DNA of 64,000 nt from Polytrichum commune (GCA_950295325.1 OX485804.1:56854001-56918000); one strand, 5' to 3'; shown: positions 13,621-26,599, counted from the stretch's first letter. Translations and numbers: made by a program. Notes: generated by a model not told the origin, from the letters alone.

Positions 13621-15484
13621 AAAAAAAATTGGTCAGTCTTCATACGAATGTGGAATAAACTAATGAGATGACAATCTAGACTAAGTAATTGATGAAAGTA
13701 AAATTTATAGTGGATTAGTGAGTCTATAGTCTATTAGGAAGTGGTTCCATGTTGTTGTAACCACACGTGGCCTTAAAAAGTTAAGAAGGCCATAGCCATG
13801 AGACAATTAGGCATTCAAGAACTACTTGCTAGCCGTAGTCAACATAGAATTAGGCTATAGGCAAGAGACTCATGCACGAGGGCTAAAGTCGAATAGAGTG
13901 AAAGCAAGTAACTCATCAGCACCTGTGTTAGGGGAATGAGCACCGCAAGACAAAGTTTGTAGCGAAGCAATTTACCCTAGAAACGAAAATGTTATTTGTT
14001 GACTTAATGTGCACTTGGTTATAATTTGAGAAAGAATCAATGAAATTTATGTGTGTGTGTGTGTGTGTGTGTGTGTAATTTATTTTTGTGCATTATTGTT
14101 TTAGTAAGAGTGTAGTGATTGGAACCGACATAATGTGAGATGAGTCACTTGAGTGAAGTGGAAGAGTTGGAGAGGGAAACTGCTAATAAATTGCCAATTT
14201 TTGAGAGGAGAAGCCGATAGTAACGTCTAATTTTTTCATGTGAAAGGAATGTTGTGGAGTCGGAATAAATAAGCATGAAATATGTTTAAGGTGGGAGAAC
14301 ATTAACATTTTGTGTACGCAATGGTTGTAGCCTTGGCAAATGTGAACCAAAAAACAATAATCTCATGTGTGGTCATAGTGCCAAAACCTCCAATATATGG
14401 GAGATAATGAGGCAGGATAGGTAGTATGTAGTTGTGATAGAGTAATACCATGTAGTGTAGAAGTACGTTGAAGCTAATAAGCATATGAGAGATTGAGCCG
14501 AGAGTGAGAGAAGTTGAAGCAAGGCAAGAGAAGGAAGAGCTCTGAAGAGGAAGCAATTGTAAGTTTGTTAGGTTGATAGCACATGATAGATTAGACAAGA
14601 TACTTAAGATAGGTTAAGAAGTGATAGGGCATAAAGTTTAGTAGAGGCCAAATGATGCTACTTTATAACCTAGAAGTCTAATTAAGAAGAACATACTCTT
14701 ACATGATTACACATTTGATTTCATTAAATTCTATAATAGGTTGAAGCCTTAATGATGGTTTTTGTTAGATCTACATGGCTGTAGCCTATACTTCTATCTT
14801 GGAGATTTGCAAAGTATGCTTGGGGCGCACCTTTCATAAGTCCGATCCCACATAAGGTTAGAGAGTCTATGCAAGCAATTGTTTTCAACCTTTATCTTTC
14901 CAAATGCACCCTCTTAGCAGTCCCCTTTGGTCTCTCCATTGACCAAGTGCTCACAAACATAATGGATTATTAGCTCAATATGTTGCATTGGCTTGCATGT
15001 ATGAGCATACGTGAGTGCATTAAAGGGGTATTAATTTGAACTTTTCCGCATTACGTATACATATGCTACACAAAACGTAACTTGTAGTTATGTACATGTA
15101 CGGGGGACTTCTAGAAGATATGACATTTGTACTTGTCTAGTAGGGTCACTAGACTTTATGGGATAAATATTTAATGTTGGATGATACTAGGGTGAATCAT
15201 TTTCTCATTTCCTTATCTTATCCATGCATGTATGGAAGAGTAAATATTAGAGTTTTATAAGGGATGGTTGAGTTGAGAACGAGGCCACTTCTTGCTTAGG
15301 GTTGCAAGATGAATGTCCAACACTTCTTTGTGGTTGATGCCTTTGTTAGATCATGAAATTACACGGGTGCTCATTCCCATGAGGATAGTCTTTCAATCGT
15401 TTTCATATCATTAGTAAACCTTTGATGTGTGCAGCAATTTGGATCAAGTATTTAGGAATCGCAATTATTGCATAAATAAAAGAA
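13621..15484. other. Gene-free stretch
   Basis: Nothing recognised apart from the (GT)n at 14,051-14,076. The 98-codon minus frame at 14,302-14,598 is leucine/serine-rich without domain features. Confidence 0.45.
14051..14076. repeat. (GT)n microsatellite
   Basis: Thirteen uninterrupted GT units. Confidence 0.95.
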
Positions 15485-15600
15485 ACATCAATGTTTTTAC
15501 ATTGACGTGTGATGTCCATTCATCACTTTCAACCCACGTATGTAGGGACATAGGGCAGGGATGGCTTAGTTCCTATGTTCATAGGTGGATTGGACCTAGC
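15485..15600 (+). repeat. Dispersed repeat, inverted relative at 48.0 kb
   Basis: The stretch with TTTTTACATTGACGTGTGATG, then CCCACGTATGTAGGGAC, then TCATAGGTGGATTGGACC resembles the reverse complement of about 47,945-48,075. The small peptides read from both copies also share a V-F-L/T-L-T-x-T-C-D-V pattern, so a decayed coding sequence may underlie it. Confidence 0.5.
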
Positions 15601-16974
15601 TTACAAAGTTCCATTGCTTGGCCAGGTCCACCCACTGGCCATTACTAGGTACTTAATAGTGTTAAGAGACATAGATATGTGTGATTGGAGAAAACAAAAA
15701 CGAGGATAAGGAAAAAACTGCACCAACTTATTGAACTGGTATGCCATGAAGTAATTTCTAAGACCTATTTTCTTTTTGACTCGATGGTGTCACTCCATCC
15801 TTGATTTCATCACGTTGCCACAACGTGAAATCTAAATCAATTCACACACACAACTTCTTGCACTAAATGTCCGCTTGGACTAAAAAAATATTAAAATCAT
15901 ATAATCTAGAGGATAACTTTGTAAACATACAATCAATATGTGATACGACAATATTTCAAAGAGCTAGAGGAAAATATTGCATATAAACGTACCTCTCATT
16001 CATTCAACAACAATGCCTTGAAACAATATGTATATCAACCATTAGTTTTTGAGGATAAATGACACCAAAATCATCTTCAATGACCCCAAATCAATCTAAC
16101 ATGACACAGTTGAAACGAATCAACCGAAAACATACGTAAGATTAGGGTTTCAATATGGATAATTGAGAGGTACGATTGTATGCAACAATCCCCTCTCACA
16201 ATTCAAAAAGTAAGTATTTCACACTCAACCATTAAATACAACCCCATTACAACTCAAGCAACTACATTTACTATCCCAATCAGTGTGCGTTACTCCAAGA
16301 GTTCAACTTTTATTAGCAAAAAGTTCAATAAGTTGTTCGGACATTATAAAACATAAGCAACTTTGCTTGGTTAATTATCACATCCTCATCAAATAGTTAT
16401 AGCATTGCATAACTCTGAACTGCAACAAAACTAATCGGGATAATTAGTGTACTAAATAATGCTTGAAGATTACATGGTAGAATGTGAATACGACCCAAAA
16501 CCGAGTCCCACCCAGCACCAGTTTAGGTGTTCCGTTTCGTATGTTATCGGCTTTGAAGATCAGGCTAACTTCTCAGTCAAACCGTCCAAATGACAAATCT
16601 TTCGCCTAGGATTGAAGGTTACCGTAGTACCTTTACCACGTTGGCTATTTATAGTCAAATACACATTATAATTACTACATTTACATTATATACTCCCAGG
16701 TTTAAAAAGAAAACTCTGTTTTCAGCATACCAATTTTTGAGCTTTCTTAAAAGACAATCTCTAAAAACTACAGTTTAATTCGTACCGAAGTGGTAAAGGT
16801 GCTACGGTAATACACTAACGTTCATATTCGTCATCGCAGGTCATGTAAAGAGTTACGATTTGCCTTAGGATTTTTGTGGGGATGGGCACAGGCTTTTTGG
16901 GCTGGCTCCCTGTTTGTTGCATGTATAGTCATCTCAGTCAGAGGTTGTGATGGGTTGGTTTATTACTGTGGAGG
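15601..16974. other. Gene-free stretch
   Basis: No supported gene, RNA or element with definable ends. Confidence 0.45.
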
Positions 16975-17130
16975 AGTCCGGAGGGCCCAACGTTCATCAC
17001 CTCCATTGCCAAATGGCTCGTCCAAACTGGTTGGTATTCCAGTTCAAAATATTGAGTCCCCTGTAAAAGGAATGTGGTCAGGTGTGGCAGGGGTTGCAGG
17101 CCACCCGACCACCACATAAAGGTATCTGAG

Positions 17131-17543
17131 GGGCTGATCACACCGGCCACTTCATGCCCCGACCACACCAACCCTTCCGTCTGGGTCCAGCCGTGAGGAA
17201 TGGTTGGGGATTATGTTGAGAAATAGATGTTGGTTCACCCCTGTTCACACTGTTATAGCCGGGTGGAGATGCCGACGGATGGATGAGGATCAGTCCCTCA
17301 GACGCCATCCGTCGACGGATGTTGACCGGTCCCTCATACACCAACCGTCGATGGATGATAATCGGTCCCTCAGACACCACCTGTCGGCATCTCCGGCCCG
17401 CTGTAATAGTGTGTTGAACAGTGGTGGGCCAACATCTATTTCTCAACATAGTCCCCAACAATTTCTCGCGGCTGGAACCAGATGGAAAGTTTGGTGTGGT
17501 CGGGGCGTGTAGGGTTGATCACACCAGCCATGTTTGGCACCAT
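17131..17543. repeat. Fold-back element with 36-40 bp tandem loop
   Basis: Left arm (about 17,131-17,276) and right arm (about 17,383-17,535) are inverted copies. Both contain the sequence around TGAGAAATAGATGTTGG and, at the inner ends, GGAGATGCCGAC against GTCGGCATCTCC. The spacer holds three tandem units, 17,273-17,312 (40 bp), 17,313-17,348 (36 bp) and 17,349-17,384 (36 bp), each with CG-A-GGATG, then GGTCCCTCA or a variant, then CC-CCGT. The region is much richer in GC than its flanks. No protein is evident. Confidence 0.8.
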
Positions 17544-17830
17544 ATGTCATCATCTTCAGCTGTGATAGTGTGAAAAGTGGTGGGCCAACATCTACTTCTG
17601 AACATAATTCCCAACAATTTCTCACGGCTGAAACCGGACAGAAAGTTTGGTGTGGTCGGGGCGTGTGGGGCTGATCACACTAGCCACGTTTGGCACCATC
17701 CGTCATCATCTTCGGCTGTAATAGTGTGAAAAGTGGTGTGCCAACATATGTTTATCAACATAATCCCCAACAATTTCACGGTTGAAATCGGAGGGAGAGT
17801 TTGGTGTGATTGGGGCATGAGCCTCATGGC
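17400..17830 (+). repeat. Tandem array of the fold-back right arm (about 156-160 bp units)
   Basis: Units start with CTGTRATAGTGTG at 17,400, 17,560 and 17,716. Each continues through GGGCCAACATCT (the third has GTGCCAACATAT), CAACATAATCCCCAACAATTT or variants, and TTTGGTGTGGTCGGGGCGTG. The third unit is truncated at about 17,830. The first unit is also the right arm of the fold-back, so the array grew from one arm only. Confidence 0.8.
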
Positions 17831-17881
17831 ATTACCATACGTTGCCAGGTGCATGGGTCTTACGTGCCTCTTTTTCTTAAT

Positions 17882-18235
17882 CGGACCCCTAGACTTGATT
17901 GGTATGTGGTTTGGTGAGCATCAAAGAGCACACATCATAAAGACACATGTTTAAAAGATATTGGACTACGTCTTCAAATATTAACAACTACTCTACACTC
18001 GATAGTGAACACAATTGGGAGAACTTGTTTATATAGTTAAAAAAATCAACAAGCATACACTTCCAATAACCATGATTAAATTAGGGAGATCCAAATTTTA
18101 ATATGATTTTTACATATATTTCATCATAGATTTGCTAATGCAACGCCGATTTTGTTATGTAAATCTAGTCAAAAGAAGTTGGAGAACATAAAAAATGGAA
18201 CGAAATAACAGGCACATACCTTACATAAAACACTC
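17882..18235 (+). repeat. Dispersed repeat C/D, long copy
   Basis: Collinear with about 26,835-27,165: GATTGGT-TGTGGTTTGG, AAGACACATGTTTAAAAG, ACACAATTGG, TATATAGTTAA, AATCAACAA, TTTCATCATAG-TTGCTAATGC, and TCAAAAGAAG-TGGAGAAC. Shorter pieces of the same family occur at about 38,440, 41,115, 44,290, 53,240 and (inverted) 62,580. Confidence 0.65.
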
Positions 18236-18311
18236 ACATCAAAGCGTGTTAAATTGGGATACTTTAGGTTAGAGGAAAGAGTTTTTCTATACATTGCAGA
18301 CATTCACTCTA

Positions 18312-18717
18312 AGGTAGGGGTGGCAATTTCCGTGCGGGTCCTAAAGTTGACCCCTATGTCGGAAGCACCTTTTTAGGTGTTTTTACCTGGGTTTACAAAA
18401 GCACCTATGAAGGTGTTTTTGCCGTTCACAACGCTGCCAACATTTCATTGGCTGCCAACGGTCGGTTTAATGCTGCCAGCGGTCGGTTTTAGAAATCCAC
18501 CCTGTGGATATGCCACGTACCCTATGTGCGAGTGTTGGTCACTCTACAAGGTTTCCTTTAAAAATTTGTAGGAAATCATAAACATGTTGGAAATTTTTTA
18601 TTTTTTCATAGTTGCTCTTGCACCAGCTTTGCGGAGCGCTCAAAATTTATAAAAAAATAGTTTGAGCATCCCAACTAGGCACATCTGAAATTTGGACAGA
18701 AATAGCCACCCCTACCT
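18312..18717. mobile_element. MITE with AGGTAGGGGTGGC ends and TA flanks
   Basis: The terminal inverted repeats are AGGTAGGGGTGGCAATTTCC (left) and, reading inward from the right, AGGTAGGGGTGGCTATTTC. They are flanked by TA at 18,310-18,311 and 18,718-18,719. The 406-bp interior has no coding capacity. The TA flank suggests a Tc1/mariner-type target duplication, but plant hAT elements can also begin TAGGGGTGGCAA; no 8-bp duplication was found here. Confidence 0.8.
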
Positions 18718-18810
18718 TATATGAGTGCTTCAAGTTGTGGTCACTTGACCTTGCTACATAAAATTTCATGCAATCACTTTCAACATGCGTCTTCATGATA
18801 TTTGCACTTA

Positions 18811-20057
18811 GGGCCACTTTATACTTGGGGCCGGATTGAGGGCCGGCCGGATCTCTCAAAATTTGGGTCAATAGGATCGCTCGATTTCATCAAATTGGGC
18901 CCAAGGGCTTTATACTTGGGGCTGGCCTGAACACTCACTCATCCCATGTGGCGTCCTAGGTGGCACAATTTTGGCGCCAAACCATCGGGCCCTAGATGAG
19001 AGTTTGGGACGAGTTTTTCCTCGTCCCGAACTCCCATCTAGGGCCCGATTGGGCTCCTCTGTTAGATTGAGCTCATCTTGTCCGTCAATCACTACCGGGG
19101 TAAATTGTTTTCCTCTCCTCTTCACTCCACTCTTCTAATAACACAACAATTAGTATAAATATGATTGCATTAGACTAATAAGGCAACAATTAGGGCGTTA
19201 ATCACACACTTAAGATAAAAGTGAAACATTCAAGCATTTAATCAAGCATGTAGTATGGCTTAGGCTATAGGTTAGTCTAATAACGCATCAATTAGCTAAA
19301 ATATGATAGCATTAGGCTACTAATACAACAATTAGGGTGCTAATCACACACTTAAGATAAAAATGAAACATTGAAGCATTTAATCAAACATATGGTATGG
19401 CTTAGGCTATGGGTTGGTCTAATAAGGCAATAATTAATATAAGTATGTCACCAATAGGGCAATAACACAACAAATAAGACGTTAATCATACACTTAAGAT
19501 TAAAATAAAAAATTTAAGCATTTAATCAAGGATATGGTATGGCTTAGGCTATGGATTAGTCTAATAAGATAACAATTAGTGTAAATATGATAACATTAGG
19601 CTAATAACACAAAAATTAAGGTGCTAATTATGCACTTAAGAAAAAAATGAAACATTTAAGCCGTTAATCAAGAATATGGTGTGCCTTCTAAACCACACCC
19701 ATCGGTCAATCCATTGAACATGGTAGATAAATTTATGGGAGCATTTTGATGCTGGGATAGATTCAAAGGCCCCAATTTAGAGTAGTGGGACCTAATTTCG
19801 ATTTGCTAACCACAACCCTATAGATGTCATCCCTCATAGTATTAAGTGTTGTGAAACTTAATTGTCGAGAACATCGGACATTGACCACGGTAAGTTCTAT
19901 GAAACTTAACCCTTGAGACCATCGGGCCCTAGAATCGGGCCTCACCACTTTACATGTGACAAGGTTGGGCCCTAAAAAAGTTCATAAAGTGGCGCCAGAT
20001 TGAGGGCTTAATCGGGCTAGTGCTCCGGCCGGCCCCAGGCCGTGTGTAAAGTCACCT
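18811..20057. mobile_element. Tourist-like MITE carrying a 142-bp tandem array
   Basis: The left end GGGCCACTTTATAC and the right end GTGTAAAGTCACCT form an imperfect inverted pair, with further inverted GGGGCCGG sequence inside. A TTA target duplication lies at 18,808-18,810 and 20,058-20,060, as expected of PIF/Harbinger-type transposition. The element is 1,247 bp, non-coding, and closely related to the one at 48.7 kb (shared GGGCTTTAT, GGGCCTCA and GATTGAGGGCTTAAT). About 540 bp of the interior is a tandem array. Confidence 0.8.
19149..19688. repeat. 142-bp tandem array, about 3.8 units
   Basis: Units begin at ATTAG or ATTAA at 19,149, 19,291, 19,433 and 19,575, exactly 142 bp apart. Each has CACTTAAGAT or a variant, then AAACATT-AAGC, TTAATCAA, and in the first three GGTATGGCTTAGGCTAT or a variant. 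The fourth unit ends early near 19,688. The fixed period despite many substitutions shows that units diverged without indels. Confidence 0.9.
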
Positions 20058-20060
20058 TTA

Positions 20061-21605
20061 GATTCATATCTAACTAGATACCATTCATTCAAATATAGGT
20101 GTCCAATTTTATAGATTTTTTTTTAATAACATCCGCATACCTTGTTGAAGTGAAAACTTTGAAGAAGGCTTTTTATATTAAAGAAATGCTTATGTGCTTC
20201 AAGCTCTTGTTCAAGAGGGTAGGATTCACACAAGTTTCCAACTTCATTGTGCACAATGGCCAGCAAGGCATTTTTATGACACATTGGTTGATAAAATGAT
20301 GAACATGTGTTTCTCTCACTGCTTTGAACCTGAACCCATATAACCTACTGACAAAATAGGACATCACATAAATCCCTCCTAGGGGGATTTGAATTTAATC
20401 AGCCAATAGAATTAAAAAGTCGCATACATATCAGACATGTCATAAAGGTAATGCTCATTGAGTTGTGTCCTTAACTTGAGACAAGTCCTCACCAACATAC
20501 AATCGGATGGGTAAATTCTTGTGTAGGCATGTAGTTGTTCGCTTAGGTGTGGTGCAATGAAATGAGATTGAGAGCCAAAAGCTTATGGGACTAGAGGTAT
20601 ATCAAGATGATGTTGAAAAGGTTAATTCCTTAGAGTGTAGTGGTTTTTTGAGTAGTTAGTATCAAGTTTGATACCTAATCCAATTGTAAGAAATATTTGA
20701 GATTGTCTATTACTACATCATGTAATAGACAAGAGATTTGTCTCTAATGAAGTTGTAGAAGGGACACTCCAACACAAAGTGTGCCATGTTCTCAACTACA
20801 TTGTAGGAGCAAAAGTGGTATAATTTGTTATCTCTAGGGGTTGGGATAGTCCACGACTAGCCAATTTCAATGTCCAATTTGTGGTTTGAAGTGTCAATAG
20901 CAACAACGACTTTGTGTTGGGTGGTGTCAATTGTTCATGCAAGTACAATCCACATTCATAGTTGAGAAAGTCCTTTGAGGTTAACCTTGCCTAATTCCCT
21001 TAAGGTGGAAATTGTTCCACTCTTTAGCTAGAAATGCACGCTTGAGAGCATCCAATGTTTGGTGGTGTTGAAATTGACCATTTATTTAAGCTTTTTAGAT
21101 TGGTGGGGGGTGGCCTAAAACATTTGGCATTTTTGCATATATGGCTATTATTAAATTCTTATTTAAGATCAATTTGCAACATGGGTTTAAAAAGTTCAAG
21201 GGTGAAGTAGCTACAACACTTTTGTGTTGGAAGGGGTAACATGGTGATTGCAACTCAAGAGTTGGAGCAAATAGGGAGGCCATAGAAGTTTTTTTTTTTT
21301 GGTCTGTAATGGGGCGATAATATCATCTTGAACTCAAAGTAATGGTATACATTGGCAATAGTACACATTACATAAAATTATGATTGATTTTAATGTATAC
21401 ATATCTAGCTCTCTTCATATAAGATGTTTGTCTCATACAAGGCCTCAGTTGTAGTAGTCAAAGATGCACACTTCCACGTTACAACAAGAAGACCATGCAT
21501 TATAAAAGCTATGCTTAATTTCTGAGTCTGCCCAGTATCTATTGAATAGATGATTTCCTCAAACAAGGCCTCGACCATAGTGTCCACAAATGCACACCTC
21601 CATAT
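20061..21605. other. Gene-free stretch
   Basis: No supported gene. Two overlapping frames on opposite strands (about 20,099-20,367) carry no motifs. Confidence 0.45.
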
Positions 21606-21608
21606 CGA

Positions 21609-21974
21609 GGGGTTGTTTACATCATGGACCATGAAGTTGTTCCATGCAAAGGGCATGTTTCCATGGTCACACTTCATGGTAACACTTTTAAGGTCCGATT
21701 TCTTAACAATGCATTCTTAAAATCTTTGGGCCCCTAACTAGGTGTAAATTGAACGTGGACCAAGAGAAGTGACCATGCTCCATAAAGTGGATGTGTTGAT
21801 TTTTTTGAAATATATGTCCAAAAAGGGCAATTTTGGGAACTCTCTTCATGTTTGACCTTCTCCTCTTCTTCTTCCCTTCTATCCTCGGAACTATGAAAAA
21901 TGTTTGGCAAAATAATCATAATCATAATAATAATCATAATCATAATCATAATCATAATCATAATCATAATCATA

Positions 21975-22058
<84 letters not shown>

Positions 22059-22336
22059 TCAAATCAAAAAAATCAAAACAACATTTTCAGCCATGATCGA
22101 TGACATTTGCAATGAGAGGTCCTCATTTGCCTCTCCCATCGTCAAACTTGTTGGACCATGACAATGGATAATGTAGGCTTGAAAATAGGCCTTTTGGGGG
22201 ACCTCAAGTTTCATGGTCACTCTTATTAGTTTTTTTCTTGATGTAAGCCAAGGTAATCCTAGGACGGGTCCAACGGCCAATCACATATTTTAGAGGAGCA
22301 AGGGACAACTTCATGGTCCGTGATGTAAACAACCCC
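21609..22336. mobile_element. Tourist-like MITE with GGACCATGAAGTTG ends
   Basis: The left end GGGGTTGTTTACATCATGGA is matched in inverted orientation by the right end (GGGGTTGTTTACATCACGGA read inward). The match continues through CCATGAAGTTG for about 36 bp with one or two mismatches. Flanking triplets are CGA and TAA, so the target duplication is not intact. The terminal sequence is related to the 38.6-39.7 kb element, which also has GGACCATGAAGT. A long AATCAT/ATC microsatellite sits in the middle. Confidence 0.85.
21911..22056. repeat. Compound (AATCAT)n / (ATC)n microsatellite
   Basis: About 85 bp of mainly AATCAT hexamers pass directly into about 60 bp of ATC trinucleotides. It produces the long single-residue or dipeptide frames seen on both strands (poly-Met, poly-Ile, His-Asn), which are not genes. 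Confidence 0.95.
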
Positions 22337-24589
22337 TAAAGCATACTACAAGCAAACAAGGGGACCACATGAAGACCACATGTTGAACCCTTATATGGAT
22401 ATGCCACCCTGTGGTAATGGAAGCTATTGTAATAGAACAACTTAAAGCAACTCACTCAAATGACCCAAAATGATACATAAGCAAGTTTCAGTGAACCATG
22501 TATGGGTGTCCAAAAAACCAACACATCTCAGTCCCCCTAGGCAACACCTACACCACCTATTGATTTGCCACCCAAAACACTGAAGTAACTACTTATGTCT
22601 ATCTAGTGGCTATGGGAGTGGTGACAATTATTGTTGGTGCCTGAAACAAACTATTTATCACAAACATGAGACTAACCCAAACGTCACCTTCTTTGCAATC
22701 CAACTTAGAATTTAGAGGTAACCACTACCACTTGCCATGATATAATTCAAGTCCCCATCTTTTTGACGACTGATGGACAATTATAATACTATTGAAATTG
22801 GGCCAAGTATTAATACTTGTGGAGTTAGGCTATATTCTTTGATGATTTTTCTTTTAGGTCCAATTCTTTGAGGACATAGGTGACAAATACACCCCTAGCA
22901 TAACTTGTCTCTAGAATGTAGGGTTACAAGCTAGTAAGTGACGTATTCTTGGTTCCCATTCATTTTTAATGTCTATGGTATACATTAACCTAAGTGGCTT
23001 AAGCTTGCTAGCATCCCTTCAAGCACTTATAGGTCATATTGGGTTGGTCATGGAACACAAATTTGTTGACATTAATTGGATGATTAAGCCCATCCCTATT
23101 TAGCTCCATCCACCCATCAAAAGTTTTGAAATTGGACAAGAATGCCCTTGTGGAACGATAAGGTTCAAGCTTAGACCAAGTTGTTTTAAAAGTGACCTAG
23201 AAGCGAAATTATTGATTGGTTTTCTTGGCTGCCCGATCTATCATATGGTACACCCATCGAAAACAATGCTTGGACCCAAAGTACTTTGCATGCCAATAGA
23301 TAGCAAAACCAACAAGTTTACATGCAAATGTTAGAAATTCCAATGTCTCTATGTGTAGCTAAGTACACACCTAGAGGTGTATGTACAACTAGGGCAAAAT
23401 TGGAACCAAGAAGAGCCTCTCGCTTACTAGACCTTTGAACTACCTTTCAAAGATCACCTCTAGACTTTTAATTTCCTAGGGGTATGTGTGTCACCCATGA
23501 CCTAAAAGGAATCGAGACTATTTTATTGTTATTTTTATGAAAAACTTGTAGATTAGCTCCACAAGTTTCAACCTTACCTCATAAAAATGGCCCAATTTCG
23601 ATATTAGTAAGCACAATTGTCACCCAAAGTCATCATAAAGTCATCATAAAGTATTCATTAGCCACTACTCTGCCCCCCCCCCCCCCCAAAAAAAAATTCA
23701 TAAGTCTCCAATTTTTTGTTAGTAGCACTTATGCATCTCATATATCCTCTTACAAAGACGATGACCCATTATAAACATTATTGGAGTCAAAGAAATGAAA
23801 CTTGTCCCATAAACACCTATAGGAGAAGCATTTAACAATAATTATTGTTGGGGTATTTTAATGTGGAATGAAGTTATAGACTTTTTTATGTCAAAGGCTA
23901 GAAATTTCCAAAACATACACTTTGAATGAAAAAATAAAATGGAAATCATGTAAAAATATCCATATTATGGTCTTATAGAGGTGGTTAAAGTTGTTGAACC
24001 AAGGGGACAATCTAATCAGTGCCCGTGACCAATAAAAAGAATGAATCCCCCCACTCACCCCCACAAGCAACCTAAAATTTTGTGAACGACCTGGATTTTT
24101 TTGGGCCAATGTAAGAAACTTGTAGGTTTGACCAAAGATAGGGCAAAGGGCACCTAGGGTTAACCCCAGCCTAGGCACCTTGGGGTTGTGGAGGCCTTTG
24201 CAAGGGAATTTGCAAAACATGGCATATTGGGGTCTCCCTCATTCACACCATGGGTGGCAAGACACATGCATGACACTAAAGAGATGGACATAAAAGTTCA
24301 TTGAACACCTCACAAACACAATACAAGACCAAAGAGTGGTAAGTTGTTGGTGCTTGGCACCCTTCATTTGTAGTCATGGGGTGATGTTTCGTAACATCCA
24401 CCAAGCATGAGAGTGGGAAAATTTGATTATTACGTAATATCCATAAAACCATTACTATTAGCAAAGTTGACACTTGAATGGGGTTGACCATGCTTGCATC
24501 CTATAGGGGAAGGTTTTCATTGTCCGCTCATGGCATGTGTTACGTAAGGAAATCCATGAATGGCATGTGCATTAGAGTTATCCGTAAAG
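22337..24589. other. Gene-free stretch
   Basis: No supported gene. A run of 15 C followed by 9 A lies at 23,673-23,696. The 109-codon minus frame at 23,891-24,220 has no recognisable motif. Confidence 0.45.
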
Positions 24590-24985
24590 TCACTCATAAA
24601 GGAACGAAACCGTGTGTTTGTTCATTCTTTGAGAAACCTTTCTATTAAGAGCTCGTTGTGTATATTGGAGCCTATTTTCAAAGTAGAGTGAACCTTTTAA
24701 AACCTCCTCTTTTCACCTTCTCAACCTTTGAGAGATCAATTTAAGATCTAAATAAAGGGTATGCTCATTGGACCCGTTGTCATAAATCATGGATTGGCCT
24801 ACGCAAGCTAGCTTAGCACACCCACCCTAGTAGGACAATCTAGAAAACCGGTTTCCACTAGCCTGACACCACTCTTTGTGTCCAATAATCTAAGCATAAA
24901 AAAAACTTGGGTGACTTTGTGTTGATTCTCATTAACTCGGGCTTTAGGACTAAACCCATGATTTCATATGCTTTACTTCATGGAT
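24590..24985 (+). repeat. Dispersed repeat F, copy 2
   Basis: Strong collinearity with 31,130-31,545: AGGAACGAAACCGTG, AGCTCGTTGTGTAT, GGAGCCTATTTTCAAAG, CACCCTAGTAGGACAATCTAG, ACACCACTCTTTGT, AAGCAT-AA-AAAACTTG. No frame is shared; it may be a solo terminal repeat or untranslated part of a retroelement. Confidence 0.7.
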
Positions 24986-25999
24986 AAACATATTTTCATG
25001 CATGTTAATGCCCAAAAGGCCATATATATAAGAACAAAAAAAAATTATTTTATTTTTTCTTCTGGCCGATGCATTGGGTTTTTGGTTTTAATGCCGAAAA
25101 AAACCCGATTTCTATGAATAAAACCATGCTTTTATTCCAACACTTGACACTTGACATCCGGTACCAACATCAACAAACATCGGACCCTCTACCTTATAAT
25201 CTCAACTTATCTGCAACAAAACTAAATAAAACCGGATTTTGCTGGACCTCAGATGATTGGGTTTTTTTAATTAAAAAATAAAAACTATGAGAAACCCAAT
25301 TGTAAAAATCCTTGATGCGTGGTGCTAACTGCTAACCTTGATATAGATTGCATGGGTGGGGCTGGAAGGCCAAGCCCACCACTCCATGTTTATCGTAGTA
25401 AGACAAAATAAGCCCCCGAGACACTTCAATGTCGGGGGCCATCCATCGGCACTAGGAATTTGTTACCCGGAGTATCCGAATACCAAAGGACCAAATGTCA
25501 GGCCATGTCTATTATCTAAGTATGAGGTGTACGTTGAGTTTAAAAGTATGCAGATTCCCATGCCAATACACTATTTTATTCTTACTTAAGCCTAAAGCGG
25601 GGGTTGGGATTGATTGGGACTCAGTCAAGGGCTCGGATACCGTTAGGATTCGATGCTTTCTGTGTTTGTTGCTTGTGAACTCCACTCACCCATGATCCAA
25701 CTCATCATGTAACTTCCATTGTTAATTCCATGTAATTAATTAGGCTCTGCCCTCTTGGTGGTTTCTCAAACTTAGCTCCTAATTAAGTGACCCATATATA
25801 ACTAACGTATTTATATTGGATATGTTTTCAGATAAAACATGTATTAATCAGTTCCACGTTTCCGACTCCGAGTCAACTATGTAACTTATGCCTATGAATA
25901 GTGAACAATAGAGAAGCCATGTCATGTCTTCATCCGAGGGCTCCACTCGGCATGGAGGTTTCGGATTTTATGATTTTTCGTTTTCGTTTGGAGGATAAT
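24986..25999. other. Gene-free stretch
   Basis: No supported gene; overlapping plus frames at about 25,356-25,695 have no motifs. Confidence 0.45.
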
Positions 26000-26290
26000 G
26001 AGGTTTTGAAGTTGTTTTGAAGCTCGTAGAAGGTCACTAAGATTTGAAGGAAGGAAGACGTAAAATTTCATGCGTCATGGTTTTGCTTGTTGCAAAGATA
26101 AAGGCATTATTGCTAGTGTGGGCAACACCTTGGACCAAAAATGTATTGTAATTGGTATTTAAGCTCGTTATGAGAGAACTCGACATATGGTCAATGCATT
26201 TTGATCGCCTCTAGAATGGGCATGTGAACTCCGATTTTGAAAAGACAGTTTCTCACATGTGTGTGTTTTAAACATAGGTGTTTATTTTCA
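26000..26290 (-). repeat. Dispersed repeat E, copy 2 (inverted)
   Basis: Reverse complement of the 2,960-3,215 copy with the same block order, including GCTCGTAGAAGGTCACTAAGA and TAGTGTGGGCAACACCTTGG on the plus strand. Confidence 0.65.
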
Positions 26291-26599
26291 TCTGTTCCGT
26301 AGAATGTCCTCGTCCATCATGTCATCCACATTTAGAAGAATTGAAAAAACAAACATGAGTTGCCCCAATTGGAAAACTTCAGTTTTGTTGTAACGAAGAG
26401 ATGTTTACTGCCGTGTCTTCAATATGGAGTTGGTTTCCATGTCCAAGTGGTTAATCATAAAATATGTGGTATTGGGTTGAATGCCATCAGGATCAAGGTG
26501 ATGGTATGAGGGTGGTGAGAAACTTCGAAGTTCATTGGAATGCACCTACCATCTAGTGAATCCTACATCAAAGTTTTCATGTGGTAGTGAATATGTAAT

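Noticed and set aside
21734-22103. Long frames of poly-Met, poly-Ile and His-Asn on both strands
   Set aside because: They are translations of the AATCAT/ATC microsatellite inside a MITE, not proteins.
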